DNA from: Chloroflexota bacterium
GTDB lineage: Bacteria > Chloroflexota > Anaerolineae > Aggregatilineales > UBA3940
Length of the DNA: 7,999 nt
Reading direction: 5' to 3'
Assembly: GCA_010092775.1 (NCBI GenBank)
Contig: JAADYZ010000279.1
Span: 1 to 7,999 of the forward strand
Shown here: positions 1 through 5,440 of the stretch, piece by piece
Layout of the letters: the number at the start of each line of letters is the position of its first letter
How positions within the stretch are numbered: the first letter of the stretch is position 1
Program-made: the position numbers and the translations under genes
Notes under the pieces: model-generated
Seen by the model: the letters and a program-made list of their open reading frames with translations, nothing else
Told to the model about the DNA's origin: nothing
Database searches by the model: none

Positions 1-141
1 ATGCTCACCCATGCGGTACCGGTCGCCGGGCTAGAGCGTGCCGACAACTTCGAACAACCACTGGAACATCTCATTCAGTTTTTGCAGTACGGCCTGGCCG
101 CTGCAAAGGATAAGGACACAGGAGCACATGAAGACGTTTGA
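1..141 (+). CDS. C-terminal end of an upstream gene (partial)
   Basis: Frame 1 is open from the window edge to a TGA at 139-141. It encodes 46 residues that look like real protein, with an amphipathic stretch (roughly residues 17-38, EQPLEHLIQFLQYGLAAAK) and a charged tail. The ATG at the first base is probably internal, since the gene is cut by the window edge. The stop lies 14 nt inside the next gene, whose ATG is at 128, a typical arrangement for translationally coupled genes. A short helical C-terminus just before an enzyme gene would fit a TetR-type regulator, but this fragment is too short to assign a family and that idea is only a guess. Confidence 0.5.
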   Translation: MLTHAVPVAGLERADNFEQPLEHLIQFLQYGLAAAKDKDTGAHEDV

Positions 142-1423
142 GTTTCCCGTTGGTTATCACAGGCTACACCGCACCAAAATCATCGACTTCCAGTTGAACC
201 GTTGGATCTCGCTGGGCTACACACGCCTGGAGGACATGCGAGACGCGGCTGCTAAGATCGACGACTTGCCCGATTGGAAAGACGAAATGGTGCGGCAAGC
301 CGAGAAAGCATTGGCGGAAGGCCGCTTGATGAATGCCACCTTTAGCTATCGCGCCGCCGAGTTCTTCACCCACCCATCGGACCCAGACAAGTTGAAGCTA
401 TACGAGACCTTTCTAGACCTTTTCTATAATCAACTGTTTGCCGATGAACCCATTGAACGGCATCAGGTGCCTTATGCAGGCACCGTCTTGCCAGCTTTGC
501 GCCTGCCTAGCGCAGGGGAGCTTGAGCGAGGGACGCTGGTGATGCACGGCGGCTTCGACTCCTTCATTGAGGAGTTCTACTCCATGGCCACCTTCTTCGC
601 TGCACATGGCTACGAGGTCATCATGTTTGACGGCCCTGGCCAGGGTGGCGCGCTCAAGCACAGCCACTTGCCAATGGACCTGGCCTGGGAAAAGCCGACC
701 GCTGCGGTACTAGACAGCTTCGACTGCGACGATGTGACCCTATTGGGCTTATCAATGGGTGGCTGGCTATGCTTCCGCGCGGCTGCTTTTGAGCCCCGTA
801 TTGAACGTGTCATCGCGTCCAGCATCGCGTTTGACTACATGCAGATTCCACCCAAGCCGGTGGCTGACTTCGCACGCTGGTTGATGAACTATCCCAAGCT
901 GATGAATACGATGTCGGGCTGGAAGATGCAGATGATGCCACAGGAAAAATGGGGTATCGACAACCTGATGTACATGACCCACGCCGATACGCCCTTTGAC
1001 GCGTCCAAAAAGCTGATCGAATTCAATGAAGCCAACCAGCACCCGGATCGCGTCACGCAGGACGTGTTGATCCTGACGGGCGAAGCTGATCACTTCATCC
1101 CAGCCAAGATGCACCCGCTCCAGGTTGCTGCCCTCAGGAACGCCCGCTCCATGACCGAGCGCATCTTCACTGAGGCGGAGCAGGCTCACAATCATTGCCA
1201 GGTCGGCAACGTGGGCCTTGCGCTAGATGTCATGGTCACCTGGATGGACGAAAAAGTACCCGCCCCAGCGGCCCCCGTCCCGCTGCCCGGCGCCGAGTTG
1301 TACCCCCCTCCCCTCAAAAACAATCACCGCGCCAGGCCCCACCTGGCGCGCTGGTCGTTACAGACTCATAACAGCAGACGCGTCCAGGTAGGTTTTGGTC
1401 AAGCGAGCGCATCGTACAGGTGA
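128..1423 (+). CDS. Alpha/beta hydrolase, FrsA/Ayg1/pseudooxynicotine-hydrolase-like
   Basis: A 431-residue cytoplasmic serine-type hydrolase; no signal peptide is visible. The order is a helical N-terminal region (about 1-110), then the alpha/beta core. Visible landmarks are the oxyanion-loop HGG at 140-142, FDGPGQGG at 167-174, the nucleophile elbow GLSMGG at 207-212 (Ser209), the likely acid Asp321 in LTGEADHFIP, and the likely base His356 in HNHCQVGN. The extra N-terminal region and the His-Cys-Gln context resemble the group containing FrsA, fungal Ayg1 and 2,6-dihydropseudooxynicotine hydrolase, some of which break C-C bonds in ketones; the substrate here is unknown. I chose the ATG at 128 because AAGGA and GGAG sequences precede it and the protein upstream of it (from a GTG at 38) reads as nonsense. 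Residues after about 376 form a Pro/Arg-rich tail that is not typical of the fold and whose DNA contains a perfect hairpin. The gene overlaps the preceding reading frame by 14 nt. Confidence 0.85.
   Translation: MKTFEFPVGYHRLHRTKIIDFQLNRWISLGYTRLEDMRDAAAKIDDLPDWKDEMVRQAEKALAEGRLMNATFSYRAAEFFTHPSDPDKLKLYETFLDLFYNQLFADEPIERHQVPYAGTVLPALRLPSAGELERGTLVMHGGFDSFIEEFYSMATFFAAHGYEVIMFDGPGQGGALKHSHLPMDLAWEKPTAAVLDSFDCDDVTLLGLSMGGWLCFRAAAFEPRIERVIASSIAFDYMQIPPKPVADFARWLMNYPKLMNTMSGWKMQMMPQEKWGIDNLMYMTHADTPFDASKKLIEFNEANQHPDRVTQDVLILTGEADHFIPAKMHPLQVAALRNARSMTERIFTEAEQAHNHCQVGNVGLALDVMVTWMDEKVPAPAAPVPLPGAELYPPPLKNNHRARPHLARWSLQTHNSRRVQVGFGQASASYR
1328..1350 (+). other. GC-rich perfect hairpin inside the hydrolase 3' end
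   Basis: CGCGCCAGG at 1328-1336 and CCTGGCGCG at 1342-1350 are perfect inverted arms of 9 bp around a CCCCA loop. An A-rich run (CAAAAACAA) precedes it and no T-run follows, so it is at best a weak terminator. It lies in codons for the unusual C-terminal tail of the hydrolase, where a former intergenic hairpin would fit if the original stop had been lost. Confidence 0.5.
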
Positions 1424-1461
1424 ACGACAACAATGGAAAACAGATTTCGAGGACGATGTAA

Positions 1462-1860
1462 ATGGCCATTCAGATTGAACGACTTGACAACGAACCGATC
1501 GTGATTGTCCGCGTGACCGATCCGGTCGACAACATCGAAGACCCACGCCAGACCAACGACGGCGTTCTGGCTGCACTGGAGCAATCTGCGGGCACCTTGT
1601 GGCGCATCACAGATTTCAGCGAGGCCAGCCTGTCCTTTAGTGATCTGGTGTTGGGCATGGGGCTAGATGAGACCATGACCCATCCGCAGGTTCGCAACAT
1701 TGTCGTTGGCGCGAGCGAAATGGTCGAGATGATCGGGTCGAGCGCGGCCCAAAAGCAGTACGGCGGCCTGAGTGTCGCGGTGGTCGAGGACCTTGAGACC
1801 GCCCTGGCCCTGGCCCGTTATGATGCAGCAGTTTCCGAGCAGGCTGACCCACCCGCTTAG
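1462..1860 (+). CDS. Conserved-looking small protein of unknown function
   Basis: A 132-residue soluble protein with no signal peptide or membrane segment. The ATG has GAGGA at 1449-1453, 8 nt upstream, which supports this start. The pattern of strands and helices (IVIVRVTDP near 13-21, LWRITDF near 46-52, VRNIVVGAS near 77-85, LSVAVVEDLETALALARY near 102-119) suggests a small alpha/beta fold like STAS/SpoIIAA-type proteins, but I see no diagnostic phosphorylation or ligand motif, so this is only a fold-level guess. It follows the hydrolase by 38 bp on the same strand and could share its transcript. The stop codon lies inside a probable terminator stem. Confidence 0.75.
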   Translation: MAIQIERLDNEPIVIVRVTDPVDNIEDPRQTNDGVLAALEQSAGTLWRITDFSEASLSFSDLVLGMGLDETMTHPQVRNIVVGASEMVEMIGSSAAQKQYGGLSVAVVEDLETALALARYDAAVSEQADPPA

Positions 1861-1884
1861 CCAGCTTGTCAGCCATAGCTTTTT
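1842..1884 (+). terminator. Probable intrinsic terminator after the 132-residue gene
   Basis: GGCTGAC at 1842-1848 pairs perfectly with GTCAGCC at 1868-1874, and five T follow at 1880-1884. The 19-nt loop is long and the stem begins inside the final codons of the gene, so strength is uncertain. The position, directly at the end of the plus-strand unit and before a convergent gene, supports the call. Confidence 0.4.
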
Positions 1885-1892
1885 CTCCTCCT

Positions 1893-1935
1893 GCAAACGA
1901 GGCGCTCCCTTCGGGGTAGGGGCGCCTCGTTCTGC
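1893..1935. repeat. Inverted repeat pairing with the tandem array
   Basis: AACGAGGCGC at 1896-1905 is the exact reverse complement of GCGCCTCGTT at 1922-1931. Outside, GCA at 1893-1895 pairs with TGC at 1933-1935 across a one-base bulge, and inside, a T-G wobble and two C-G pairs extend the stem. The left arm is thus an inverted copy of part of the 24-bp unit that begins at 1921, and could pair with any of the four copies of that segment. It lies between convergent genes and may also slow or end transcription on either strand, although no T-run follows. Confidence 0.65.
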
Positions 1936-2007
1936 GTCCGAGCCGGCGCCTCGTTCTGCGTCCGAGCCGGCGCCTCGTTCTGCGTCCGAGCCGGCGCCTC
2001 GTTCTGC
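1921..2007. repeat. 24-bp tandem repeat, three full copies plus 15 bp
   Basis: Three identical 24-bp units (1921-1944, 1945-1968, 1969-1992) are followed by the first 15 bp of a fourth (1993-2007). Each unit begins with the palindrome GGCGCC, continues CTCGTTCTGCGTC and ends CGAGCC. The copies abut with no spacer, so this is not a CRISPR array. Because the period is divisible by three, spurious frames on both strands stay open through it (for example as Ser-Glu-Pro-Ala repeats). It lies in the shared 3' region of two convergent genes, 16 bp from the stop of the carotenoid oxygenase gene. Perfect identity suggests recent expansion. Confidence 0.9.
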
Positions 2008-2023
2008 ATACGTAGCAGAGGAC

Positions 2024-3454
2024 CTATGCGCTGAAGAAGGCTCCGTGAAAGTTGAAGGGCATATGCTGCGGTATCTCGGCGCGAGCGCATTCCTCAAAGG
2101 TCTGGGCGTCTAACACCAGCATGAAGGAGCGTTCCGTCTGGCCGTTCAGCACCACCGATAGCACCACACCGTCGTCCTCACTCTGCGGAGAGGGCGCTTG
2201 GACGAATACCGGCTCGCTGGGATAGCAGTCTGCCTGCCGCCAGATCATCGTGCTGCGCTGCTCAATGTCAATCTTGATCAGCTGGTTCAGAAAGCCTTCC
2301 GGCTCCTCTTTGCTGGTACTCAGGCCGTACACATAGCGATAGGGCTTAGTATTGGCCCCTTTGTAGTTGATGCGCGGCAGAGCGACCGCTTCATCGACGA
2401 TCATCTCACCTGTGGCTGGGCTGCCGTCCGGCTGATCCAATGGAATGTGATAGCGCCACAGGCGCCCCTGGCTGGGCCGCGCTTCGGGGTCGCGCAGCTT
2501 ATCCAGATATAGATCAACCGTGTAGATTGAACTGTCATCGAAACACACCATATCCACCATCAATGCGCCGTCTTGCTCAAAAGCATTGGCATGGTGGAAG
2601 GTGGCAAAGGCCGGTGCGGTGAAGCGGCGCACCTTGCCATCATCCAAGTTGATCACCAGAAAGACCGTGCCGCGATCCGGTTTCCACTTCAGGCTTTTGA
2701 TGATTGGCTTGTGTAACAGTAGGTCCAAGGGGTCCATGATGAAAGGCGTCTCGACCAGCACCGCATAATTCTCGGAGATCCCAAAGCTGTGCATATAGCC
2801 GACCGGCTGGGCTGGGATGCTCGCGATCAGCTCGCGTGTGCGGCTGCCATCCGGTAGCTGATAAACATGATAGTGCGACTTGGCGCCGAAGTGCGTCATA
2901 TAGCTGATGGTCGCCTTGCGCTCTGCATGATAATGCGGATGGGCTGTACCCGTCTGCGCTTGTAGATCGTCCTCCCAATCCACCACGCCAACGGTCTCCA
3001 GCGTTTGTGGATCGAAGGCCATCGGCACGGGCACCTCGGTCAGCGCCACCACTTGATCCGCCACCACGGAGATATTGACATTGGCGTTGTTGGAGAACTC
3101 ATCTTCGCTAATCGGTGAGAACACCGAGAACACCCGCTTGAACAAAGACACACAAGGGTCGGTCGCGAACTCACGGTAGCTGAGCCGCCCGGTCTCTTTG
3201 ACCGCCTGATAGCCGCGCGACTGTAGGAACTTGTTCTGGTAGCTCACCTTGCCGCCCCTGAAGCTGAAGCGATGAAGCTGCGAGTAGCCATCAAACCAGT
3301 GATTGAGCGGTCGGTCACCTGCCTCAAGCATGCCGGGGCCATTGCGGATCAACGAGCCAGACAGCCATTCCGGCAGCCTTCCGCTGACCGGCACATCCTC
3401 CAATACCATTTCGTTGTGCTGCGATTCAAAGCCCTTCAAATAGTTGTTCGTCAT
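2024..3454 (-). CDS. Carotenoid cleavage oxygenase, BCO/RPE65-like
   Basis: A 476-residue non-heme Fe(II) dioxygenase of the carotenoid oxygenase family, which cleaves C=C bonds in carotenoids, apocarotenoids or stilbenes with O2. All four iron ligands are recognisable: His172 in TAHPHYH, His222 in YMHSFGISENY, His287 or His288 in FHHANAFE, and His470 in FNFHGAFF six residues from the end. Second-sphere Glu candidates are Glu140 (LTEVPVP) and Glu414 (SEPVFV). The N-terminal LSGSLIRNGPG and HWFDGYSQLHRF blocks are also typical. TAHPHYH, HSFGISENY and FHHANAFE are closer to animal BCO1/BCO2/RPE65 than I would expect from plant NCED-type enzymes, so cleavage of an intact carotenoid such as beta-carotene is plausible, but the substrate cannot be read from sequence. 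Length is normal and no signal peptide is seen. The ATG at 3454 lies 11 nt beyond GAGGAG. The gene is convergent with the unit at 1462-1860 and divergent from the membrane-protein gene. Confidence 0.93.
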   Translation of the reverse strand: MTNNYLKGFESQHNEMVLEDVPVSGRLPEWLSGSLIRNGPGMLEAGDRPLNHWFDGYSQLHRFSFRGGKVSYQNKFLQSRGYQAVKETGRLSYREFATDPCVSLFKRVFSVFSPISEDEFSNNANVNISVVADQVVALTEVPVPMAFDPQTLETVGVVDWEDDLQAQTGTAHPHYHAERKATISYMTHFGAKSHYHVYQLPDGSRTRELIASIPAQPVGYMHSFGISENYAVLVETPFIMDPLDLLLHKPIIKSLKWKPDRGTVFLVINLDDGKVRRFTAPAFATFHHANAFEQDGALMVDMVCFDDSSIYTVDLYLDKLRDPEARPSQGRLWRYHIPLDQPDGSPATGEMIVDEAVALPRINYKGANTKPYRYVYGLSTSKEEPEGFLNQLIKIDIEQRSTMIWRQADCYPSEPVFVQAPSPQSEDDGVVLSVVLNGQTERSFMLVLDAQTFEECARAEIPQHMPFNFHGAFFSA

Positions 3455-3471
3455 TGGGCCATATTCTCCTC
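3451..3471 (-). promoter_or_regulatory. SD site and three-codon leader ORF overlapping the oxygenase start
   Basis: Read on the minus strand, GAGGAG (3471-3466) is followed after 3 nt by ATG GCC CAA TGA (3462-3451). The stop of this mini-ORF overlaps the oxygenase ATG (3454-3452) as ATGA. The SD is somewhat far (11 nt) from the oxygenase start and somewhat close (3 nt) to the mini-ORF start, so either could be used. ATGA overlaps commonly couple translation. Whether the mini-ORF is translated is unknown. Confidence 0.4.
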
Positions 3472-3495
3472 ATCCACGTTTGTGCGTGTTCTCAC

Positions 3496-3501
3496 ATTGT
3501 A
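3496..3501 (-). promoter_or_regulatory. Possible -10 box for the carotenoid oxygenase
   Basis: On the minus strand TACAAT (one mismatch to TATAAT) lies 41 bp upstream of the oxygenase ATG. No good -35 lies 16-18 bp further upstream; that position falls at the outer arm of the palindromic element, which could place the element over RNA polymerase contacts. Weak call. Confidence 0.25.
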
Positions 3502-3511
3502 GCGTGCAACA

Positions 3512-3605
3512 CAGGCCAGGGGATTAATCCCCTCGATACCGTTAGTCAGCCGACTTTGCGTCGGCCAGTTTACCGTAACCGGGGATTTCAATCCTCGGTG
3601 GCCTG
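3512..3605. repeat. Multi-hairpin palindromic element (REP/MITE-like)
   Basis: A 94-bp intergenic block bounded by perfect outer arms, CAGGCCA (3512-3518) and TGGCCTG (3599-3605). Inside are three more palindromes in order: GGGGATTAATCCCC (3519-3532, perfect 14 bp), GCCGAC-TTTGC-GTCGGC (3549-3565, perfect 6-bp stem), and ACCGGGGATT-TC-AATCCTCGGT (3578-3599, 10-bp stem with one G-T wobble). GGGGATT also recurs between the first and last palindrome (3519-3525 and 3581-3587). It contains no ORF that looks coding. Such nested structure resembles dispersed REP-like or non-autonomous elements; copies elsewhere cannot be checked here. It sits between divergent genes, so it could also be a regulatory cruciform or a structured leader. 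Confidence 0.7.
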
Positions 3606-3657
3606 GCCTCAGATCGTTGAGCCGCGTATTCCTCCTAGGTTTCAAGGTGGAGGGCTA

Positions 3658-3666
3658 TGCTATAAT
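3658..3666 (+). promoter_or_regulatory. Extended -10 promoter for the membrane-protein gene
   Basis: TGCTATAAT carries a perfect TATAAT (3661-3666) and the TGN extension that reduces dependence on a -35 box; no strong -35 lies 17 bp upstream. Transcription would start near 3673, giving a leader of about 37 nt with GGGAGG at 3693-3698 before the ATG at 3710. Confidence 0.65.
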
Positions 3667-3709
3667 CAGGCCATCCTAGAACCGTCGCAAGTGGGAGGCA
3701 CCCGCCAGC

Positions 3710-4003
3710 ATGGAAATCCTCGATCAAATTACCATACAGCAAGCGCTGCTAGGCTTGGGCATGTGTGTGGCCGCCATCCTCACCACGTCGATTGCCCTGT
3801 TGGTCTTATCCGCGTATCAAATCGCCAACCTGGAAGTACCGGAAGATGCAGACTTCTTCGAGACGATGCAGCACATCCCGATTACAGTGCCGATCGCGCT
3901 CGACCTACTCGACCTGGTGTTCGACATATTCAGCGCCCCGATTTCCTGGATTGTCCTAGAATTGCTGGGGCTGAAGTCGCTGCAAACCATCACTGTGGTA
4001 TAA
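3710..4003 (+). CDS. Membrane protein, N-terminal part, ended by an in-frame TAA
   Basis: Encodes 97 residues beginning MEILDQITIQQ. Residues 13-36 form a clear transmembrane helix (LLGLGMCVAAILTTSIALLV). A short acidic stretch follows (LEVPEDADFFETMQ) and then a long hydrophobic region, about 56-90, with enough length for one or two more membrane-associated helices. GGGAGG at 3693-3698 lies 11 nt before the ATG and an extended -10 promoter lies upstream. The frame stops at TAA (4001-4003), but the same frame continues without another stop to 4468, and the next residues (GVIPFTQIIPTLTIGWLISR) complete what looks like the same membrane domain. I therefore read this as the first part of one 252-codon gene. 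I do not recognise the family; the role is unknown. Confidence 0.7.
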   Translation: MEILDQITIQQALLGLGMCVAAILTTSIALLVLSAYQIANLEVPEDADFFETMQHIPITVPIALDLLDLVFDIFSAPISWIVLELLGLKSLQTITVV

Positions 4004-4468
4004 GGCGTTATCCCCTTTACTCAAATCATCCCGACCCTGACCATTGGCTGGCTGATCTCTCGCATCATGAAGCGCCGCAATCCGAAGTCGGAAATCCGCA
4101 CGACCTTGCAAGAGGAACAGCTCCGCCAGGCACAGGCCCGCCATGGGATGCTGCGTTCTGGCAGTGGCCGCGAACTGGCCGCCCAGATTCGCGGTCGCAA
4201 TTTAGATGCCAGCAAAGGTGGTCGCTTCGATTACGACTACCCACCCCCTCGTGGCGAGCTCCCCCCTGGGGAGTACCCCGGCGGCATCAAGCCCAGCGGT
4301 GGCAGTCGCACGGGTGGGGCTGGTGGCAGCACCGACCCCGATCCCTACGGCTACGAGCAGTACGGCGATCGCCCTCGCAAGCCCAGCGGCTACTACGACC
4401 CGGAGATTCTCGACGCCGAGTACGTGGATGAGTATTACGACAACGATCCCGGCGACTTTGAGGGGTAA
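4004..4468 (+). pseudogene. C-terminal part of the interrupted membrane-protein gene
   Basis: In the same frame as the gene starting at 3710, directly after its TAA, 154 codons are open to the TAA at 4466-4468. The first 21 residues are hydrophobic (GVIPFTQIIPTLTIGWLISR), then comes a basic Met-Lys-Arg-Arg region, a Gln/Glu-rich helix (LQEEQLRQAQARHG) and a low-complexity tail rich in Gly, Pro, Tyr and Asp ending YYDNDPGDFEG. An ATG at 4067 could begin a separate 133-residue protein, but no SD precedes it and that would discard the hydrophobic segment. If the TAA were a sense codon the full protein would be an N-terminally anchored membrane protein with a cytosolic or extracytosolic disordered tail. 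Nonsense mutation, sequence error and readthrough are the alternatives. Confidence 0.6.
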
Positions 4469-4488
4469 GCCTTCCCAGACTGCCAACG

Positions 4489-4523
4489 AAAAGCAGACGA
4501 CCGGTGGCAGCCGGTCGTCTGTT
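4489..4523. terminator. Bidirectional intrinsic terminator
   Basis: CAGACGACCGG at 4494-4504 and CCGGTCGTCTG at 4511-4521 are perfect 11-bp arms around TGGCAG. On the minus strand the stem is followed by CTTTTCGTT, a usable U-tract for the response-regulator unit, whose stop is at 4549. On the plus strand GTTGATGTC follows, a weaker tract for the membrane-protein gene ending at 4468. The position between two convergent genes fits exactly. Confidence 0.85.
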
Positions 4524-4548
4524 GATGTCTCAGAAATGGTTCAGCAGG

Positions 4549-4950
4549 CTAAAACTCGCGGCGCCCCTGATTGAGCATCGCCCGCACACGGTCGGTGAGG
4601 GTGTTGGGGAGATAGGGCTTGGTCAAGTAGCCATCCGCACCGAGTTCCAGCCCCTTGCTAATCGACTCAGGATCGGCGCGAGCAGACAGGATCAGAACTG
4701 GCGTCTTTTCATGCCGGTCGTCTTTGCGCAGGTTGGCTAGAATCTCAAAGCCGTCGATATCAGGCAGCATCAAGTCCAGAATGATCAGATCAAAGACCTG
4801 CTCCTTGAGCAAGTCCAGCCCGGCATTGCCCGTATCGGCAGTTGCCGGTTCAGCCCCAATCCGGCCCAGCATCTTGCTCAGCAGGGTCAGGAGGCCTGGT
4901 TCGTCTTCAATCACCAGGATTTGTGTATCAGGTGGCAGCATTGCACTCAT
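4549..4950 (-). CDS. Single-domain response regulator (CheY-like receiver)
   Basis: A 133-residue cytoplasmic receiver domain with no output domain. The phosphorylation site is complete: acidic pair Glu15-Asp16 in VIEDE, phosphoacceptor Asp59 in LIILDLMLPDIDG, switch Ser89 in LILSAR, aromatic Tyr108 and Lys111 in YLTKPY. It should accept phosphate from a histidine kinase and act by protein-protein contact, since no DNA-binding region is present; no kinase is encoded in this window. The ATG at 4950 has GAGG at 4961-4958, 7 nt upstream. A second Met at residue 4 is a possible start but is less well placed. It lies 70 bp downstream of the Trm112-like gene on the same strand and may be cotranscribed from the promoter at 5326-5354. 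A strong terminator follows. Confidence 0.93.
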   Translation of the reverse strand: MSAMLPPDTQILVIEDEPGLLTLLSKMLGRIGAEPATADTGNAGLDLLKEQVFDLIILDLMLPDIDGFEILANLRKDDRHEKTPVLILSARADPESISKGLELGADGYLTKPYLPNTLTDRVRAMLNQGRREF

Positions 4951-5020
4951 TGGGATACCTCGCGGTGTTGAAAGAAATCGCAGGTACGAAACAGTAAATA
5001 ACAGCCCATGTGCTGATTAA

Positions 5021-5260
5021 TTACTCGTCTATAGAAGGCGGGGGAACCGGTAAGTCCTCAACGGCAACGTCTTTGTACTTCTCGCCTACTTCGATCAACA
5101 TGACCGGGATGCCATCCACAATCGGATACTTCATGTTGGAGTCGGCGCAGACCAACCAGGTATCATGCACCAGTTCTAACCGGCCTGGATCATCCCCTTT
5201 ATCAGTATAATGCACGGCCACAGGGCAGCGCAATATCTCGAGCAGGTCTTGGTTGATCAT
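5021..5260 (-). CDS. Trm112/UPF0434 family protein with half-lost zinc site
   Basis: A 79-residue protein: LLEILRCPVAV near the N-terminus, LVCADSNMKYPIVDGIPVMLIE at about 36-57, and an acidic, proline-containing tail. The core IVDGIPVMLIE is the hallmark of the Trm112/UPF0434 (YcaR) family, whose eukaryotic and archaeal members activate methyltransferases that modify tRNA, rRNA and release factors; bacterial roles are less clear. Family members usually carry CPxC and CxxC zinc pairs. Here only the first Cys of each pair remains, Cys12 (CPVA) and Cys38 (CADS), so zinc binding is doubtful. I chose the ATG at 5260 over an upstream TTG at 5317 because GAGGAA lies 6 nt before it, the family starts here, and the TTG falls almost at the predicted transcription start. 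It is transcribed divergently from signal peptidase I. Confidence 0.85.
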   Translation of the reverse strand: MINQDLLEILRCPVAVHYTDKGDDPGRLELVHDTWLVCADSNMKYPIVDGIPVMLIEVGEKYKDVAVEDLPVPPPSIDE

Positions 5261-5266
5261 AATCGT

Positions 5267-5280
5267 TCCTCGTCGAGGAG
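5267..5280 (-). promoter_or_regulatory. Small palindrome covering the Trm112-like SD site
   Basis: TCCTCG (5267-5272) and CGAGGA (5274-5279) are inverted copies with one central base. In the mRNA, UCCU can pair with the AGGA of the SD around a CGACG loop, which would partly hide the ribosome site. The stem is short, so any effect on translation is likely modest; it may be chance. Confidence 0.3.
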
Positions 5281-5325
5281 AGGCAGTGTTAAGCCCAAAT
5301 TTGATGGTCACAGACAACGACCTTA

Positions 5326-5354
5326 AGTATAGGGTGCCTGTGTCGTGGCGTCAA
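5326..5354 (-). promoter_or_regulatory. Strong sigma70-type promoter for the Trm112-like/response-regulator unit
   Basis: On the minus strand TTGACG (5354-5349) and TATACT (5331-5326) are separated by exactly 17 bp; each differs from consensus at one base. Transcription would begin near 5319, leaving a leader of about 58 nt before the ATG at 5260. A 10-bp palindrome, ACTGGCCAGT (5354-5363), touches the -35 box and could be an operator. Confidence 0.75.
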
Positions 5355-5404
5355 CTGGCCAGTAGTCCTATTTGACAAGCCAATTCGCCTTGGCAGGCTG
5401 ACGG

Positions 5405-5433
5405 TTGGCGGCCCTCCTACCGATCGCTATAAT
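5405..5433 (+). promoter_or_regulatory. Promoter placing the start point at the lepB ATG
   Basis: A perfect TATAAT (5428-5433) follows TTGGCG (5405-5410, four of six matches to TTGACA) at the optimal 17 bp. The expected start point, 6-8 bp beyond the -10 box, is at 5440-5441, directly at the ATG of lepB (5441). No SD is present between the box and the ATG, so the transcript appears leaderless. Confidence 0.65.
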
Positions 5434-5440
5434 CCGCTGC

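Noticed and set aside
38..127. GTG start 30 codons upstream for the hydrolase
   Set aside because: The added residues look random and overlap the C-terminus of another frame; the ATG at 128 has purine-rich SD sequence before it.
1921..2007. CRISPR array
   Set aside because: Units abut directly with no unique spacers, and no cas gene is present.
1663..2113. Open frames on both strands through the 24-bp array encoding short peptide repeats
   Set aside because: They arise because the repeat period is a multiple of three; they overlap real genes and have no supporting SD.
4259..4273. CTCCCC/GGGGAG hairpin
   Set aside because: It lies within codons for the Gly/Pro-rich tail, is short, and has no T-run or regulatory position.
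3454..4431. A long plus-strand open frame of 325 codons
   Set aside because: It runs through the palindromic element and the real membrane-protein gene in another frame, has an Arg/Pro/His-rich shadow-like composition and lacks an SD.
5261..5317. TTG start adding 19 residues to the Trm112-like protein
   Set aside because: It falls at the predicted transcription start, and family similarity begins only after the ATG at 5260, which has a good SD.
5372..5377. Perfect TTGACA on the plus strand
   Set aside because: No -10 box lies 15-19 bp downstream; the TATAAT at 5428 is 50 bp away and has its own -35 at 5405.
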